A DNA stretch of 64,000 nucleotides, from NCBI GenBank assembly GCA_963782555.1, contig CAWAKB010000001.1, forward strand, positions 124,001 through 188,000, given 5' to 3'. Source of the DNA: Hyphomicrobium_A sp963782555 (GTDB lineage: Bacteria; Pseudomonadota; Alphaproteobacteria; Rhizobiales; Hyphomicrobiaceae). The notes below the pieces were generated by a model. It searched no databases. It was given only the letters and a program-made list of their open reading frames with translations, and was not told the origin of the DNA. Below, piece after piece: positions 62,246 through 64,000 of this stretch. Positions within the stretch are counted from its first letter, which is position 1; each line of letters opens with the position of its first letter. The position numbers were made by a program, and so were the translations under genes.

Positions 62246-62947
62246 ATGATCTCGGTGGTGATCCCAACGCTGAATGCAGCGGCCTTCCTGCCCGACACCC
62301 TGTCGGCGCTGATCCCCGCCACCGTCGATGGGCTCGTGCGCGAGGTGGTGATCGTCGATGCCGGCTCTGCCGACAGCACCTGCGAGATCGCGGACGCGGC
62401 CGGAGCCGAGGTCCTGGTGACGAGCCCGGGCCGCGGCGGCCAGCTCATGGCGGGGGCTGCCCGCGCCAAACATCCTTGGCTGCTGTTCCTGCACGCCGAC
62501 ACCGTGCTCGACGTGGGCTGGGAGCGCGAGGCCTCGCACTTCATGGAGCGCGTCGACGCCGGGCGGGTGAGGCCTGCTGCCGCCGCGTTTCGCTTCGCGC
62601 TCGACGACGAGGGCATGGCGCCGCGCTGCCTGGAAGGGCTCGTGCGGTTGCGCTGCGCGCTCCTGCGGCTGCCCTACGGCGATCAAGGCCTGCTGATCCC
62701 GCGGCGCCTCTACGACAAGGTCGGCGGCTACCGCGAGCTTCCCGTCATGGAGGATCTCGATCTGGTGCGCCGCCTCGGCACCGTGAAGATGTTGCGGGGA
62801 CGCGCCGTGACCAGCGCACAGCGCTACCGCCGGGAGGGCTATGTGCGCCGTTCCCTGAAAAACCAGATGTGCCTCGTCCTTTACGCTCTCAACGTGCCTG
62901 CCGCCCGCATCTCCCAGTTCTATGGGGGCGCCGGCGCTGACCGTTAA
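62246..62947 (+). CDS. Family 2 glycosyltransferase (TIGR04283 type)
   Basis: A 233-residue GT-A fold transferase. The start ISVVIPTLNAAAFLPDTL is the nucleotide-sugar site, followed by VVIVDAGSADSTCEIADAAGAEVL, the DXD-like LFLHADTVLDVGW, and YGDQGLLIPRRLYDKVGGYRELPVMEDLDLVRRL with the conserved ED. These small transferases often occur with the DUF2064 protein encoded 110 bases downstream, as here. The acceptor is unknown. GAGAGGGCC precedes the ATG at 62246; the frame is open further upstream, but that part overlaps the divergent radical SAM gene start. Confidence 0.9.
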   Translation: MISVVIPTLNAAAFLPDTLSALIPATVDGLVREVVIVDAGSADSTCEIADAAGAEVLVTSPGRGGQLMAGAARAKHPWLLFLHADTVLDVGWEREASHFMERVDAGRVRPAAAAFRFALDDEGMAPRCLEGLVRLRCALLRLPYGDQGLLIPRRLYDKVGGYRELPVMEDLDLVRRLGTVKMLRGRAVTSAQRYRREGYVRRSLKNQMCLVLYALNVPAARISQFYGGAGADR

Positions 62948-63059
62948 TTCGTGCAATTGCCCCGTATCGCCGCCCGATGGTCGTAATTCTGCCGTTAGGT
63001 TTGGGTGGTTTACAGCTCGTCAGAGCTTTCACGGGGGGGTGAAAGGCAATCTCGTCGCC

Positions 63060-63755
63060 ATGGTGCGCTTAGCGTCACTTCCGTTGGCCCCTCACCGGGC
63101 AAGACCCGTTCGCCGCCATGCGCTCCGGGCCAGGGATTCGTATGCGCCGCGGCTCGTCGTCATGCTGAAGGAGCCGGCCGTGGGTCGCGTCAAGACGCGG
63201 CTCGCCCGCGAGGTTGGCGCCGTCCGCGCCGCAGCCTTCTACCGCTCCACCTCCAAGGCCGTGCTTGCGCGCATCGGGCGCCGCGGCGCTTGGCGCACCG
63301 AACTCGGCGTCACCCCGGATTCAGCCGTCACAAGTGCTGCACTCCCACGCGGCTTTCCGCGCCGCGCGCAGGGCAACGGCGATCTGGGAGAGCGCATGCA
63401 GCGGGTCATGGATCTCTCTTCGCCCGGCCCCATCGTCGTCATCGGCACGGACGTGCCTTCCATCAAGTCCCAACACATTCAATCCGCCCTCAAAGCGCTC
63501 GGCGCGCACGATGCCGTCGTCGGGCCCTCGCCTGACGGAGGGTACTGGCTCGTCGGCTTGAAGCGGCGCCCGCGCGTGCCGCGCGCCTTCGCTCATGTGG
63601 AGTGGTCGAGCGAGGGAACGCTCGAGCAAACACTTGCCAATCTTTCTGGTCTTAATGTCGCGCGCGTCGCCTCTCTCCCCGATGTCGACGAGGCGCGCGA
63701 TCTCGTGTTGGTCAAAGGCATCGTAGGACGCATCGTTCTGCCGGCGGGGAGCTAG
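63060..63755 (+). CDS. DUF2064 (TIGR04282) glycosyltransferase-like protein
   Basis: A 231-residue protein with a nucleotidyl/glycosyltransferase A-like fold. Family blocks: VVMLKEPAVGRVKTRLAREVGAVRAAAFYR, NGDLGERMQRVMD, PIVVIGTDVPSIKSQHIQSALKAL, DAVVGPSPDGGYWLVGLKR and SSEGTLEQTL. The family is usually paired with a TIGR04283 glycosyltransferase, as in this locus, suggesting a shared pathway that is still unknown. The start at 63060 is uncertain: the frame is open upstream, and a GTG at 63039 after a run of G is an alternative. Confidence 0.88.
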   Translation: MVRLASLPLAPHRARPVRRHALRARDSYAPRLVVMLKEPAVGRVKTRLAREVGAVRAAAFYRSTSKAVLARIGRRGAWRTELGVTPDSAVTSAALPRGFPRRAQGNGDLGERMQRVMDLSSPGPIVVIGTDVPSIKSQHIQSALKALGAHDAVVGPSPDGGYWLVGLKRRPRVPRAFAHVEWSSEGTLEQTLANLSGLNVARVASLPDVDEARDLVLVKGIVGRIVLPAGS

Positions 63756-63851
63756 GGACGTGCGCTGGTTGTGAGTGTAAAGTTAAAGCGGCGATTGGCG
63801 TATCGGTAGTCGCGGCAAGATCGGGTGGGTAGCGTTTTGGGGGTTCGTAAA

Positions 63852-64000
63852 ATGGGACAGATGTCCGTACAGTACACGCCTGTGCAGGTGCTGCAGGCGG
63901 CGCGTAGGGCCGAGGCGGAGGGCAAAATGGATTATGCCCTTCAATTCTATCGCCACCTTGTCGAGCACCACGGAATGACGGCCGAAGCGCAAGAGGCGCG
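63852..64000 (+). CDS. Start of a TPR-like hypothetical protein, cut by the window end
   Basis: The reading MGQMSVQYTPVQVLQAARRAEAEGKMDYALQFYRHLVEHHGMTAEAQEAR is open to the end of the window. The helix pair with A-E-x-x-G-x-x-x-Y-A-x-x-F-Y-R is the pattern of a tetratricopeptide-like repeat. Proteins with this opening are conserved in Rhizobiales without a known role. A short leader of about 95 bases separates it from the DUF2064 gene. Only the first 49 codons and part of the next are visible. Confidence 0.65.
   Translation, partial: MGQMSVQYTPVQVLQAARRAEAEGKMDYALQFYRHLVEHHGMTAEAQEA

Overview
The window looks like a chromosomal stretch of a GC-rich alphaproteobacterium of the order Hyphomicrobiales (Rhizobiales), most likely Hyphomicrobium-like. 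The reasons are the aa3 oxidase cluster with ctaB, ctaG, coxC, DUF983 and SURF1 running into thrC, an M16 peptidase and a GNAT gene; an F0 operon with two b-type subunits and AtpI; an IalB-family protein; a phasin; and a CcrM-type methyltransferase. The genus is an inference.

Layout. 0-5.2 kb: two large uncharacterised membrane-anchored proteins and a GNAT-like protein on the minus strand. 5.2-6.3 kb: about 1.1 kb without a recognisable gene. 6.3-11.3 kb: an alpha/beta hydrolase, a DUF2147 protein and a DevCAB-type ABC exporter (permease, ATPase, HlyD adaptor) closed by a clear terminator. 11.5-17.2 kb: a GIY-YIG protein, then a tetR/adaptor/RND efflux operon on the minus strand with a palindromic operator before tetR and two REP-like palindromes between the adaptor and pump genes. 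17.3-21.8 kb: a decayed island, with a broken bcsS, a broken HTH protein, an XRE regulator facing a broken IS1-like transposase, and a proteasome-like gene split by an in-frame TGA; an 18-bp direct repeat lies at each end.

22.2-34.1 kb is conserved core: phasin, IalB-like protein, coxB-coxA-ctaB-small membrane protein-ctaG-coxC-DUF983-surf1, then thrC-M16 peptidase-GNAT, with stop/start overlaps in the last part. 34.1-43.6 kb: a 1301-residue 7TM-PAS-GGDEF-EAL protein with a proline-rich tail, YqgE/AlgH, a DsbD-like periplasmic domain protein, a peroxiredoxin, rnhA, thrB, ispH and a lipoprotein. Both thrC and thrB are present but not adjacent. 43.7-46.2 kb: F0 genes atpI-B-E-F'-F. 46.5-55.8 kb: a polytopic patatin-like protein, smc, two DsbA-like proteins, dciA and mutY.

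55.9-64 kb: small secreted proteins, a cupin gene, a flavin monooxygenase gene, the CcrM-type methyltransferase, rnhB, an SPL-like radical SAM gene, a glycosyltransferase, a DUF2064 protein and the start of a TPR-like gene. From about 56.5 to 61.2 kb five neighbouring genes carry about a dozen single-base frame disruptions, nearly all insertions, which points to sequence error more than to biology. A family of about 75-bp palindromes recurs in intergenic sites (15.0-15.2, 30.7 and 40.8 kb). No tRNA, rRNA or CRISPR array was seen.
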